The notes: a model not told the origin generated them from the sequence alone. A DNA stretch of 64,000 nt from Xanthomonas sontii (GCF_040529055.1 NZ_CP132342.1:1610001-1674000), one strand, 5' to 3'; positions 54,218 through 63,377 are shown, counted from the first letter of the stretch. Translations and numbers: made by a program.

Positions 54218-55342
54218 ATGGCGGCTCCCCGCAACCGCGCACTCACCCCGGCCGAACTGCAGACCTTCGGCGACGAACTGGATGCGCTGCGCATGCGCAC
54301 CCTGGCCGACCTGGGCGCGCGCGACGCGCGCTACATCCGCTGCATCGTCGCCGCGGTGCGCTACACCGGCGTGGCCGGCCGTGCGCTGCTGTTCCTCGGC
54401 GCCTTCGTGCACAGCGTGCTGGTGCCGGCGTGGATCGCCGGCGTGCTGCTGCTGACCCTGTCCAAGATCCTGGAGAACATGGAACTGGGCCACAACGTGA
54501 TGCATGGCCAGTACGACTGGATGGGCGATGCGCACCTGAACGGCAACACCTACGAGTGGGACATCGTCGCCACCGGCGACAACTGGCGCAAGACGCACAA
54601 CTTCAAGCACCACACCTACACCAACGTGCGCGGCATGGACGACGACATCGGCTATGGCCTGCTGCGCATCTTCCCCGAGCAGCGCTGGCGCCCGTTCTAC
54701 CTGGCGCAGCCGTTCATCGCGGTGGTGTTCGCGCTGCTGTTCGAATGGGGCGTGGCGATCCAGGACCTGCGCCTGGGCCGCTGGCTGGCCGGCAAGATGA
54801 AGCGCGGCGAATTGAAGCGGACGTTCCTGCCGGTCGGGCGCAAGATGGGCCGGCAGATCTTCAAGGACTACATCCTGTTCCCGGCGCTGGCCGGCCCGTT
54901 CTTCCTGCCGGTGCTGCTGGGCAACCTGGCCGCCAACGTGCTGCGCAGCATCTGGACCTTCGTGATCATCTTCTGCGGCCACTTCACCGCCGACGCCGAG
55001 ACCTTCCCCAAGGAGTCGATCAAGAACGAGTCGCGCGGCCATTGGTACCTGCGGCAACTGCGCGGTTCCTCCAACCTGGCCGGCGGCAAGCTGCTGAACG
55101 TGCTGTCGGGCAACCTCAGCCACCAGATCGAGCACCATTTCTTCCCGGACGTGCCGGCCAACCGCTATGCGGCGCTGGCGGTGCAGGTGCGCGAGATCTG
55201 CGCGCGCTACGGCCAGCACTACAACACCGGCTCGCTGCCCAAGCAGTTCGGCCAGGTGGTGTGGCGGATCCTGCGCCACGCCTTCCCAAGCCGGCCGCGC
55301 CCGGTGCGGGCGCTGCAGCCGGCGACGCAACAGGCCGGCTGA
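54218..55342 (+). CDS. Acyl-lipid/acyl-CoA fatty-acid desaturase
   Basis: 374 residues from ATG 54218 (GAAGGA upstream). All three histidine boxes are intact: GHNVMHG, HNFKHH and HQIEHHF. Membrane helices lie around ALLFLGAFVHSVLVPAWIAGVLLLTL and PALAGPFFLPVLLGNLAANVL. It introduces a double bond into membrane fatty acids, using electrons from the upstream reductase, to adjust fluidity. The operon ends at a strong terminator. Confidence 0.92.
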   Translation: MAAPRNRALTPAELQTFGDELDALRMRTLADLGARDARYIRCIVAAVRYTGVAGRALLFLGAFVHSVLVPAWIAGVLLLTLSKILENMELGHNVMHGQYDWMGDAHLNGNTYEWDIVATGDNWRKTHNFKHHTYTNVRGMDDDIGYGLLRIFPEQRWRPFYLAQPFIAVVFALLFEWGVAIQDLRLGRWLAGKMKRGELKRTFLPVGRKMGRQIFKDYILFPALAGPFFLPVLLGNLAANVLRSIWTFVIIFCGHFTADAETFPKESIKNESRGHWYLRQLRGSSNLAGGKLLNVLSGNLSHQIEHHFFPDVPANRYAALAVQVREICARYGQHYNTGSLPKQFGQVVWRILRHAFPSRPRPVRALQPATQQAG

Positions 55343-55362
55343 GCCTCGCGCACAGGTCAAGC

Positions 55363-55389
55363 AAAAAGGCGGGGCGACCCCGCCTTTTT
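55363..55389 (+). terminator. Strong Rho-independent terminator of the desaturase operon
   Basis: AAAAAGGCGGGG-CGA-CCCCGCCTTTTT, a perfect GC-rich stem with flanking A and T runs, 20 bases after the desaturase stop. Confidence 0.92.
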
Positions 55390-55507
55390 CATTGGCCCGG
55401 CGCTGGCGCGATGTGCACGTCTCGCTCACGGGAGGCTGTCGATCATCCTTAGCCGCCTGCAGACGCCGGCGGCAGTGCAGGCGTCTCCCGTCGAGCGAGG
55501 GCCTGCG

Positions 55508-55939
55508 ATGAAACCTGCCAAGCTGTTCAACGTCGTCGCCAAGAAGGCGTCGTATGCCGCCGGCACGCCCTGGACCTTCTGCATCGCGCTATGCATCGTG
55601 CTGGTGTGGGGCCTCAGCGGCCCGGTGTTCGGCTTCAACGACACCTGGCAACTGGTCATCAACACCGGCACCACCATCATCACTTTCCTGATGGTGTTCC
55701 TGATCCAGCACACCCAGAACGCCGACACCGCGGCGATGCAGATCAAGCTCGACGAGCTGATCCGGGTGAGCGCCAAGGCCAACAACGAGCTGCTGGACCT
55801 GGAAGAGCTGGACGAGAAGCGGCTGGAAGAAATCCGCAAGCAATACGAGGAACTGGCGCGCAAGGCCAGCGAGGAACTGCGTGCGCGCAATGCGCGCCAC
55901 GGCGATGGCCGCGAAACCCACGATCGCCCCAAAGGTTGA
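55508..55939 (+). CDS. Low-affinity iron permease-family protein
   Basis: 143 residues from ATG 55508. Two helices (PWTFCIALCIVLVWGLSGPVFGF and IITFLMVFLIQHTQNADTAAMQ) match the low-affinity iron permease family (PF04120 type), with the conserved QHTQNADT. A charged coiled-coil tail follows (LEELDEKRLEEIRKQYEELARKASEEL). The bacterial members are poorly studied and an iron role is inferred from the name only. Confidence 0.85.
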   Translation: MKPAKLFNVVAKKASYAAGTPWTFCIALCIVLVWGLSGPVFGFNDTWQLVINTGTTIITFLMVFLIQHTQNADTAAMQIKLDELIRVSAKANNELLDLEELDEKRLEEIRKQYEELARKASEELRARNARHGDGRETHDRPKG

Positions 55940-56018
55940 GCTGACGCCCGCGCCCTGCGGACGGCGGAAGCAGCGTGTCGGCGGTGAGCGCGCGACACGC
56001 CGCTGCGCGTTGCAGGGA

Positions 56019-56246
56019 TCAGGCCGGCACGGCGCCGTCCGGATCGTCTGTGGTCGCAGTCGTCGAGGCGCGCTCGGCGCCATGCAGGGTGTCGCCGTGC
56101 GGCGGCGTGGCCCGACCGTCATCCAGTTCGGCTGGTGGCATGGACGAGGCCGCGTCGGCCATGGTGGTGTGGGTGTTGCGGCGATAGGCGCGGATGGCGG
56201 CATAGGCCGTGCCGGCCAGGGCAAGTTTCCAGAGTAGACCGGACAT
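56019..56246 (-). CDS. Small membrane-anchored hypothetical protein
   Basis: 75 residues from ATG 56246, with GGAG eight bases upstream. One short N-terminal helix (LLWKLALAGTAYAAIRAY) and then a polar, Thr/Asp-rich tail. No family recognised. It is convergent with the iron permease gene. Confidence 0.5.
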   Translation of the reverse strand: MSGLLWKLALAGTAYAAIRAYRRNTHTTMADAASSMPPAELDDGRATPPHGDTLHGAERASTTATTDDPDGAVPA

Positions 56247-56443
56247 CGCAGGGCTCCAATGTGGAAGGAACGGCCAGCGTCGGCCAGCGCGGGTGGCGCA
56301 GGCGTGCAGGTTACGTGCGTGCGGCGTGGTGGCGCGGATTCGCAGCGCAGTGCTTGCTCGCGTGCTCTTCATGGCGCCTTGCGGGTTGGCTAACACCTGC
56401 CGGCCTAGCGTGACGAGTTTCCAGGCTTCTGCAGGAGATCGTC

Positions 56444-56782
56444 ATGGCGCAGCGCACTTCACCTCCCACCGGCACGCACGATGTCCGCCAGGCCGCCTAC
56501 CGCGGCACGCAGGGCGATGCGTCCGCCGACAGCGGCGTGCCGCGCGGCCGCGACCGCGGCGTGCCGTCGCAGCCCATGCCGTCGCCGCACGCACGGACAC
56601 CGCAGGACCACGGCGAGGACCGCAGCGGGCGCAGCCAGCCCAACCTCGGCCAGGCCGCCACCTACGGCGCCACTGGCGAGCATGCCGGCGGCGCACACGG
56701 CAAGGCGGCCACGCCCGGCCGCTATCACGAGGACGATGGCGATGCGGTACACGATGCCGCCGCTGCACGCGGCGAAGACTAG
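56444..56782 (+). CDS. Hydrophilic disordered hypothetical protein
   Basis: 112 residues with a good ribosome-binding site (AGGAGATC). It is rich in Gly, His, Asp, Arg and Ala, with no hydrophobic core (SPPTGTHDVRQAAYRGTQG, QPNLGQAATYGATGEHAGG, YHEDDGDAVHDAAAARGED). Low-complexity proteins like this often accompany stationary-phase stress genes, but no function can be assigned. Confidence 0.55.
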   Translation: MAQRTSPPTGTHDVRQAAYRGTQGDASADSGVPRGRDRGVPSQPMPSPHARTPQDHGEDRSGRSQPNLGQAATYGATGEHAGGAHGKAATPGRYHEDDGDAVHDAAAARGED

Positions 56783-56894
56783 CCGCACCGTGCGCTGAAC
56801 ATGGGGGCGGCAGGCGCGGGCTGCATCTGCTGCGCCACGCGTCGGTAACGCGCGCGGTGCGACCATGCCGCTCCCCACCCGGAGATCAGCACGT

Positions 56895-58619
56895 ATGTCC
56901 AGGCAGACCATGGCTCGCCTGCTCGCCGAAACCCTGCACAGCGCGGGCGTGGAGCGGATCTGGGGCGTGACCGGCGACAGCCTCAACGGCTTGACCGACG
57001 CGCTGCGGCAGATGGACAGCATCGAGTGGATGCACGTGCGCCACGAGGAAGTGGCCGCCTTCGCTGCCGGCGCCGAAGCCGCGGTGAGCGGCAAGCTGGC
57101 GGTGTGCGCCGGCAGTTGCGGCCCGGGCAACCTGCATCTGATCAACGGCCTGTTCGATTGCCACCGCAGCCACCAGCCGGTGCTGGCCATCGCCGCGCAC
57201 ATTCCGTCCTCGGAGATCGGCCTGAGCTATTTCCAGGAGACGCATCCGCAGGAACTGTTCCGCGAGTGCAGCCACTACGTCGAACTGGTGACCAACCCGG
57301 CGCAGATGCCGGAAGTGCTGCAGCGGGCGATGCGCACCGCGATCCTGCGCCGCGGCGTGGCGGTGGTGGTGATCCCCGGCGACGTCGCCCTGCAGGAAAT
57401 GCCCAAGGGCACGCCGACGACGTGGCCGGCGCTGGCCGCGCCGCGCATCCTGCCGGCCGACGCCGACGTGGCGAAGCTGGCCGATCTGCTGAAGGCGAGC
57501 AAGGCCACCACCTTGCTGTGCGGCAGCGGCTGCGCCGGCGCGCACGACGAGGTGGTGGCGCTGGCCGACGCGCTCGGCGCGCCGATCGTGCATGCGCTGC
57601 GCGGCAAGGAACATGTGGAGTGGGACAACCCGTTCGACGTCGGCATGACCGGCCTGATCGGCTTCAGTTCCGGCTACCAGGCCATGCTCAACTGCGACAC
57701 GCTGCTGATGCTCGGCACCGATTTCCCGTACCGGCAGTTCTATCCCAAGGACGCCACCATCGTGCAGGTCGACAACGACCCGGCAGCGCTGGGGCGGCGC
57801 ACGCCGCTGCAACTGGGCATCGCCGCCGACGTGCGCGAGACCATCGCCGCGCTGCTGCCGCGCCTGCAGCGTCGCGAGGATCGCGGCTTCCTGGAGAAGT
57901 CGCTGGCTCACTACCGCAAGGCGCGCGAGGGCCTTGACGACCTAGCGGTGGCCTCGGCCCCCGGCGAGCCGTTGCATCCGCAGTTCGTCACGCGCATGGT
58001 CGATGCGCTCGCCGACGCCGATGCGATCTTCACCTGCGACGTCGGCACGCCGACGGTGTGGGCGGCGCGCTACCTGACCATGAACGGCCAGCGCCGCCTG
58101 CTCGGCTCGTTCAACCACGGCTCGATGGCCAATGCGATGCCGCAGGCGTTGGGCGCGCAGGCGCAGTTCCCGCGCCGGCAGGTGATCTCGCTGTCCGGCG
58201 ATGGCGGTTTCACCATGTTGATGGGCGACTTCATCACCCTGGCCCAGCTCGGCCTGCCGGTGAAGGTGGTGGTCTACAACAACGGCTCGCTCGGCTTCGT
58301 GGCGATGGAAATGAAGTCGGCCGGCTACCTGGATACCGGCACCGACCTGAGCAATCCGGACTTCGCGGCGATGAGCAACGCGATGGGCATCCTGGGTCTG
58401 CGCGTGGACGAGTCGGCGCAACTGGAGCCGTCCCTGCGCGAGGCGTTCGCGCATCCCGGCCCGGCGCTGGTGGACGTGCGCGTGGCCAGCCAGGAACTGG
58501 CGATCCCGCCGGCGGTCAAGCTGGAACAGGCCAAGGGCATGGGCCTGTACCTGCTGCGCGCGGTGATGAGCGGACGCGGCGACGAGGTGCTGGAACTGGT
58601 CAAGACCAACCTGCGCTGA
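56895..58619 (+). CDS. poxB: Pyruvate:quinone oxidoreductase (ThDP-dependent)
   Basis: 574 residues from ATG 56895, close to the 572 of E. coli PoxB. Cofactor-activating Glu is in [16 protein letters not shown], the FAD domain contains [12 protein letters not shown], and the ThDP motif runs from [12 protein letters not shown] to VVVYNN. It converts pyruvate to acetate and CO2 and feeds electrons to ubiquinone, chiefly in stationary phase. The C-terminal segment, which binds membranes in E. coli, is present but diverged. Confidence 0.9.
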   Translation: MSRQTMARLLAETLHSAGVERIWGVTGDSLNGLTDALRQMDSIEWMHVRHEEVAAFAAGAEAAVSGKLAVCAGSCGPGNLHLINGLFDCHRSHQPVLAIAAHIPSSEIGLSYFQETHPQELFRECSHYVELVTNPAQMPEVLQRAMRTAILRRGVAVVVIPGDVALQEMPKGTPTTWPALAAPRILPADADVAKLADLLKASKATTLLCGSGCAGAHDEVVALADALGAPIVHALRGKEHVEWDNPFDVGMTGLIGFSSGYQAMLNCDTLLMLGTDFPYRQFYPKDATIVQVDNDPAALGRRTPLQLGIAADVRETIAALLPRLQRREDRGFLEKSLAHYRKAREGLDDLAVASAPGEPLHPQFVTRMVDALADADAIFTCDVGTPTVWAARYLTMNGQRRLLGSFNHGSMANAMPQALGAQAQFPRRQVISLSGDGGFTMLMGDFITLAQLGLPVKVVVYNNGSLGFVAMEMKSAGYLDTGTDLSNPDFAAMSNAMGILGLRVDESAQLEPSLREAFAHPGPALVDVRVASQELAIPPAVKLEQAKGMGLYLLRAVMSGRGDEVLELVKTNLR

Positions 58620-58694
58620 GTCGCCGCAGGCACCGCGGCGCGGTTACGATCGCCGCGGTTCGCCCCGCCTCTTCCGTCGCGCCCAAGGACGTCC

Positions 58695-60131
58695 ATGCCC
58701 CGTTCGCTGTTGCGGCAACTGCTGCTGATCTGGATCGTCATCGTCGCCGCCTGCGTGGGCATGGCGGTGGTGCTGGTCGGGCTGTACCGGCACAGCGAGG
58801 GCGTGCGCAGCGAACGCGCGCAGGCCGGGTTACGCGAGGTGTGCACGCGCATGGTGCAGCGCTACAACGGCGCCAGCGCCGCCGCCCACGGTAGCGACGG
58901 CACCGGCCTGGCGGCGGTGGTGTCGCAGCTGGTGCTGGCCGATGCCGCCGGCGTGGAAGGCGGCTTCTGGGACCGCCAGCGCGGCTTCGTCGCCTATGCC
59001 TATCCGACCTACGACGGGACCGAGCACAAGACCGACGTGCCCTCGGCCGAGCGCAACGTCATCGTGTCCACCGTGCAGCGCGGGGTGGAGGCGCAGCACC
59101 CGGTCGACTACCGCCGCGACGGGCAGCGCGAGAGCCTGCTGATCGCGGCCTGCCCGCTGGACCGCAACGCCGCGGCCTGGGCCATGACCCGCGTGGCTTC
59201 CAGCGACGCCGCCGCCAGTCTGCCGCTGGCGCTGGGGATGGCGCTGATCCTGGCGCTGGTGGTGGTGTCGGCGCTGGCGCTGGGCTGGGTGGTGCGGCGC
59301 TGGAGCCAGCGCCTGCAGGGCATCCAGCAGGCCCTGGCGACGCCGGCCGAGGTGCCGCAGATCCCCAAGACCGGCGCGCCGGAGCTGGACCGGCTCGGCG
59401 CCGCGGTCACCGACTATGCGCAGCGCAACGCGCAGGCGCTGGCCGAGACCCGCCGGCTCGGCGAGGAGCTGTCGCGGCACGAACGCCTGGCCGCGCTGGG
59501 GCGCATGACCGCGACCGTGGCGCACGAAATCCGCAACCCGATCGCGACCCTGCGCCTGGCGCTGGAAAACCAGATCGCCGCGCACGCGGACGGCGCCGAC
59601 GACGCCCAGGCGCAACTGATGCTGGCGCAGATCCAGCGCCTGGACGGCGTGGTGGAAAGCCTGCTCGGCATGGTCCAGCCGATCCGCCTGCACCGGCAGA
59701 CGGTGGCGCTGCAACCGTGGCTGCAGGCGCTGCTGGACCCGGCCGACTGGGACGGGCAGACGCCGCCGATCGCGCTGCGCCTGCAAGCGGCGCCAGCGCA
59801 GTGGATGCTGGATCCGCAGCAGGCCGCGCGCGCCCTGCACAACCTGCTGCGCAACGCCCTGCAGCACGCCATGCCCGGCACCGAGGTCACGTTGGCGGCG
59901 CAGGCCGAGAACGACCTGCTGCACCTGCACGTGCGCAACCAGGGCGAGCCGGTGCCGGCGCCGGTGGCCGCGCATCTGTTCGAACCGTTCGCCAGCGGCC
60001 GCAGCGACGGCAATGGCCTGGGCCTGGCGCTGGTCCGCGAGATCGCCCGCGCCCATGGCGGCGAGGCGCACTACGCGCATCGCGACGGCATCACCGAGTT
60101 CAGCCTGGAGCTGCCATGGCGCGCATCCTGA
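58695..60131 (+). CDS. Sensor histidine kinase partnered with an NtrC-type regulator
   Basis: 478 residues. Helix 1 (LLLIWIVIVAACVGMAVVLVGLY) and helix 2 (LPLALGMALILALVVVSALALGWVV, about 175-200) bracket a periplasmic sensor of about 140 residues with no family I recognise. The H-box is TATVAHEIRNPIATLRLALEN; the ATPase has LLRNALQHA and SDGNGLGLALVREIA. The regulator starts 16 bases before its stop, so they are coupled. The downstream sigma-54 promoter is its probable output. Confidence 0.9.
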   Translation: MPRSLLRQLLLIWIVIVAACVGMAVVLVGLYRHSEGVRSERAQAGLREVCTRMVQRYNGASAAAHGSDGTGLAAVVSQLVLADAAGVEGGFWDRQRGFVAYAYPTYDGTEHKTDVPSAERNVIVSTVQRGVEAQHPVDYRRDGQRESLLIAACPLDRNAAAWAMTRVASSDAAASLPLALGMALILALVVVSALALGWVVRRWSQRLQGIQQALATPAEVPQIPKTGAPELDRLGAAVTDYAQRNAQALAETRRLGEELSRHERLAALGRMTATVAHEIRNPIATLRLALENQIAAHADGADDAQAQLMLAQIQRLDGVVESLLGMVQPIRLHRQTVALQPWLQALLDPADWDGQTPPIALRLQAAPAQWMLDPQQAARALHNLLRNALQHAMPGTEVTLAAQAENDLLHLHVRNQGEPVPAPVAAHLFEPFASGRSDGNGLGLALVREIARAHGGEAHYAHRDGITEFSLELPWRAS

Positions 60132-61453
60132 TCATCGACGACGACCTGGCCTTCCTCAGCACCCTGCAGGCCACGCTGCGCTCGTTCGGCCACGAGGTGG
60201 TGGCCGTGGCCGACCCGCGCGAGGGCCTGGCGCGCCTGGGCGAGGGTGGGCTCGACCTGGCCTTCGTCGACTTCCGCATGCCCGGCATGGACGGCATCGC
60301 ACTGATGCGTGCGCGCCAGGACGATACGCTGGCCATGCGCGTGCCGCTGGTGATGCTCACCGCGCATGCCTCCAGCGGCAACACCATCGAGGCGATGAAG
60401 CTCGGCGCCTTCGATCACCTGGTCAAGCCGGTGGGCCGTGCCGACATCGCCGAGGTGGTCGAGCGCGCCCTGCGCAGCCGCGGCGACGCCGCGCCGGACG
60501 CCGCAGCGGCGATGCCGGCCGAGGAAGACGACGCGCTGCTCGGCCACAGCGCGGCGATGCGCACCGTGCACAAGCGCATCGGCCTGGCCGCCGCGTCCGA
60601 CCTGCCTGTGCTCATCACCGGCGAAACCGGCACGGGCAAGGAACTGGCGGCGCGCGCACTGCACCGTGCCAGCGCCCGTGCCGCGCAGCCGTTCGTGGCG
60701 ATCAATTGCGCGGCGATTCCCGCCGAGCTGATGGAGAGCGAACTGTTCGGCTACCGCAAGGGCGCGTTTTCCGGCGCGGTGAGCGACCGCAACGGCCTGA
60801 TCCGCGACGCCGACGGCGGCACCCTGTTTCTCGATGAGATCGGCGACATGCCCTTGCCGATGCAGGCCAAGCTGCTGCGTTTCCTGCAGGAAGGCGAGGT
60901 CTCGCCGCTGGGTGGGCGCGGCGCGCAGAAGGTGGACGTGCGGGTGATCGCCGCCACCCACCGCGACCTGCTGCAGGCGGTGGACGCCGGGCGCTTCCGC
61001 AGCGACCTGCGCTACCGGCTCAACGTGGTGCCGATCGAACTGCCGCCGTTGCGCGAGCGCGGCGACGACATCCTGCTGCTCGCCCAGCACTTCCTCGCCG
61101 CCGGTGCCAGCACCCCGCAGACCCTGTCGACGGCAGCGCAGGCGCGCCTGCGCGCCTATCCCTGGCCGGGCAACGTGCGCGAGTTGCGCAACGCCATGCA
61201 GCGCTGCCAGGTGCTGGTGCGTGCACCGGTGGTCGAGGCGCACGACCTGGACGAACTGCTGGCCCAGCCCGCCGAGACGCCCACGACGCTCGACACCGAG
61301 GCGCTGACCCTGCCGCAGGCGATCGCGCAACTGGAACGGCAGATGATCCAGGCGGCGCTGACCCAGGCCCACGGCAACCGCGCCGAGGCCGCACGCCGGC
61401 TCGGCATCCATCGCCAGCTCCTGTACCGCAAGCTCGACGAGTATGGGTTGTAG
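60116..61453 (+). CDS. NtrC-family sigma-54-dependent response regulator
   Basis: 445 residues from ATG 60116. The receiver (1-120) has IIDDD, the phospho-acceptor in LAFVDFRMPGMDG and VKPVG. The AAA+ domain has the Walker A GETGTGKE, the sigma-54 contact loop GAFSGA (Ser in place of the usual Thr of GAFTGA), Walker B LFLDEIGD and the RYRLNVVPIELPPLRER segment. The C-terminal Fis-type helix-turn-helix is NRAEAARRLGIHRQLLYRKL. It should bind an upstream enhancer and activate a -24/-12 promoter; a palindrome and a matching promoter lie 120-240 bases downstream. Confidence 0.93.
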   Translation: MARILIIDDDLAFLSTLQATLRSFGHEVVAVADPREGLARLGEGGLDLAFVDFRMPGMDGIALMRARQDDTLAMRVPLVMLTAHASSGNTIEAMKLGAFDHLVKPVGRADIAEVVERALRSRGDAAPDAAAAMPAEEDDALLGHSAAMRTVHKRIGLAAASDLPVLITGETGTGKELAARALHRASARAAQPFVAINCAAIPAELMESELFGYRKGAFSGAVSDRNGLIRDADGGTLFLDEIGDMPLPMQAKLLRFLQEGEVSPLGGRGAQKVDVRVIAATHRDLLQAVDAGRFRSDLRYRLNVVPIELPPLRERGDDILLLAQHFLAAGASTPQTLSTAAQARLRAYPWPGNVRELRNAMQRCQVLVRAPVVEAHDLDELLAQPAETPTTLDTEALTLPQAIAQLERQMIQAALTQAHGNRAEAARRLGIHRQLLYRKLDEYGL

Positions 61454-61476
61454 GCGGCGCGCTGGCGCGCGCCGCC

Positions 61477-61573
61477 GGGATTGGGGATTGGGGATTGGGG
61501 ATTCGTGAAAGCGCCTGACATCAGGCCGCGACACCCGCTTTTACGAATCCCCAATCCCTAATCCCCAATCCCC
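61477..61573. repeat. G-rich inverted repeat with a G-quadruplex motif
   Basis: Four G-runs, GGG-ATT-GGGG-ATT-GGGG-ATT-GGGG (61477-61500), fit an intramolecular G-quadruplex. They belong to the left arm of a 30-base inverted repeat whose right arm (61543-61573) contains ACGAATCCCC. It lies just after the regulator stop and may terminate or stabilise that transcript. A related ATTCCCGATTCCC sequence occurs at about 51349. Confidence 0.7.
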
Positions 61574-61616
61574 TTCCATCCACACCTGTCCGCAAAGCGG
61601 ACAGATGTGGATGGAA
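61574..61616. promoter_or_regulatory. 43-bp palindrome, candidate enhancer for the NtrC-type regulator
   Basis: Two 20-base arms, TTCCATCCACACCTGTCCGC and its near-complement, flank AAA with one mismatch pair. The core TGTCCGC-AAA-GCGGACA is perfect. It ends 60 bases before the -24 element, a normal distance for an enhancer-binding protein. Confidence 0.6.
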
Positions 61617-61676
61617 TGGAGACGCTGCCAAAGCCAGGTCGGCACTCGATTCATTTAAAAATCAATGACTTAAAAG

Positions 61677-61692
61677 TTGGCACGGCCTCTGC
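61677..61692 (+). promoter_or_regulatory. Sigma-54 (-24/-12) promoter
   Basis: TTGGCACG-GCCT-CTGC matches the consensus TGGCACG-N4-TTGC with one change (C for T) and exact GG-to-GC spacing. It is 50 bases before the first structural gene. RpoN recruitment and activation by the adjacent regulator are inferred. Confidence 0.7.
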
Positions 61693-61741
61693 ATTATTTC
61701 TCCTGCGAGCGGCGCCCCCTTGCCGCTCAGGAGAAACTCCC

Positions 61742-62533
61742 ATGATCCGTCGTAGCGCACTCGCTCTGTCCCTGGTGCTGGCCACCGCCGCTGCTGCCGC
61801 CACCGCGCAGGTACCGGCGCCGCCCGCACCTCCCGCCCCGCCGGCGCCCGGCAGTGTCCCGGCACCCCCGCCGCCGCCCGCGACCCCCGTCGCTGCCACG
61901 CCGGTGCGCGTGGACGGCACTGTCGAGCGTTTCATGCTCAACCCCAACGGCGACGTCGATGGCCTGTGGCTGATGGACGGCACCCAGGTGAGCTTCCCGC
62001 CGCACCTGTCGGCCGATCTGCAGGCCGCCGTGCGTCGTGGCGATGCGATCTCGGTGCAGGGCTATCGCCTGGGCAGCCTGCCGCTGCTGCAGGCCAACAC
62101 CGTCACCGCGCGCCGCAGCGGCAAGCAGGTGATCGACCGCCCGCCGAACCCGATGACGCCGCCGCCGGCGCCCCCGGCACCGCCGGCCCTGACCCCGCTG
62201 CAGGCCGATGGCCGCATCGAGCGGCTGGTCTATGGCCCGCGCGGCGACACCGCCGGCGTGCTGCTCAGCGACGGCACCGTGGTGCGCATGCCGCCGCACG
62301 CCGCCGTGCAGTACAGCGAGTTGCTGCGGCCCGGCGCGCGCCTGAGCGTCAACGGCTTCGGCGTGTTGACCCAGGTGGGTCGCTCGGTGGAAGCCACCCA
62401 GGTCGGCCGCGACCGCAACTCGCTGCAGGCGGTGTTCGCGCCGCCGGCCCCGCCTGCGCCGCCGGCTGCTCCGCCGCCGCCGGGCGCGCCGGGTGCGCCG
62501 GCCGCCCCGCCGCCGCCGCCAGCCCCGCGTTGA
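61742..62533 (+). CDS. Exported proline-rich protein with two PPH-motif domains
   Basis: 263 residues from ATG 61742 with AGGAG upstream. A signal peptide ends about AATAQ (22), then comes a Pro/Ala linker (24-50). Two copies of a roughly 75-residue domain follow. Copy 1 has DGTVERFMLNPNGDVDGLWL and SFPPHLSADL; copy 2 has DGRIERLVYGPRGDTAGVLL and RMPPHAAVQY. Each continues to a G-x-x-L/I-x-V-x-G strand, resembling a small beta-barrel. A second Pro-rich tail ends the protein. No family is known to me. Transcription probably starts at the sigma-54 promoter at 61677. Confidence 0.75.
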   Translation: MIRRSALALSLVLATAAAAATAQVPAPPAPPAPPAPGSVPAPPPPPATPVAATPVRVDGTVERFMLNPNGDVDGLWLMDGTQVSFPPHLSADLQAAVRRGDAISVQGYRLGSLPLLQANTVTARRSGKQVIDRPPNPMTPPPAPPAPPALTPLQADGRIERLVYGPRGDTAGVLLSDGTVVRMPPHAAVQYSELLRPGARLSVNGFGVLTQVGRSVEATQVGRDRNSLQAVFAPPAPPAPPAAPPPPGAPGAPAAPPPPPAPR

Positions 62534-62563
62534 TCCGGGCGCGGTTCCATCGCGCCTGACCCC

Positions 62564-62589
62564 AGCGCCCGCCGCTCGCGGCGGGCGCT
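62564..62589. terminator. Perfect 12-bp hairpin between the paralogous genes
   Basis: AGCGCCCGCCGC-TC-GCGGCGGGCGCT. No T-run follows, so it may reduce readthrough or protect the upstream mRNA rather than end transcription fully. Confidence 0.45.
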
Positions 62590-62630
62590 GCCGGCCCCCG
62601 CCGGCATCCCTTGTTCGTCTGGAGAATGCA

Positions 62631-63302
62631 ATGCATTGGGTCGATCCCGATTCCCTGCCGGAAACCCGTGGCACGCTCGCGCGCTTCCTGCTCAACCCCA
62701 AGGCCGACGTCGACGGCCTGCTGTTCGACGACGGCACCGAAGTGCACACCCCGCCGCACCTGTCGGCGCAACTGCTGAAGGCGCTGCGTCCGGGCGCCGG
62801 CCTCGGCGTACGCGGACTCAAGCCGCGCGGCGCCGATGTGCTGGTGGCGTTGGCGGTGGACCCGGATGGGGCCGCGCGCATCGTCGATGAAGGTCCGCAT
62901 GCCGGTCCGCACACACCCAAGCCCAAGCCGCCGGCCAAGCACAAACCTGCGCAGGACGCGGTGCGTCACGCCGGCACCATCGCACGGCTGCTGCACGGCC
63001 CGCACGGGCAGGTGCATGGCGCGCTGCTGGAGGACGGGCTGATCGTGCGCTTCCCGCCGCACGCGGTGCCGGAATCGGCGCGCTGGCTCGCCGCCGGCAA
63101 GCCGCTGACGGCGCAGGGCGAATTGCTGGAGTCCGCGCATGGCCAGGTGCTGCATGCGCAGGCGTTGGGCGCCAGCGACGCGACGCTGCAGCCGTTGAAG
63201 CCGAAGCCGCCCAAGCCTCATCACAAGCCGTTGCACGCGCATGCGGATGATGCTGCGCCGAAGGACGGGCCCAAGCCGAAACCGAAGCCCAAGCCCCACT
63301 GA
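62631..63302 (+). CDS. Cytoplasmic paralogue with two PPH-motif domains and a Lys-Pro tail
   Basis: 223 residues from ATG 62631 (GGAG upstream). It repeats the design of the preceding protein but without a signal peptide. Copy 1 has GTLARFLLNPKADVDGLLF and HTPPHLSAQL; copy 2 has GTIARLLHGPHGQVHGALL and RFPPHAVPES. The linker and tail are Lys/Pro/His rich (KPKPPAKHKP; a KPKPKPKPH end), unlike the Ala/Pro linkers of its partner. The shared motif order shows duplication of a two-domain ancestor. A DNA- or RNA-binding role is possible given the basic tail, but unproven. Confidence 0.75.
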   Translation: MHWVDPDSLPETRGTLARFLLNPKADVDGLLFDDGTEVHTPPHLSAQLLKALRPGAGLGVRGLKPRGADVLVALAVDPDGAARIVDEGPHAGPHTPKPKPPAKHKPAQDAVRHAGTIARLLHGPHGQVHGALLEDGLIVRFPPHAVPESARWLAAGKPLTAQGELLESAHGQVLHAQALGASDATLQPLKPKPPKPHHKPLHAHADDAAPKDGPKPKPKPKPH

Positions 63303-63377
63303 GTCACGAGTCGTCGCGGCGGTGTGCCCCTGGCCACCGCCGCGCCTGTGTTTCCCGCGCTCATCCAGGACACCGTC

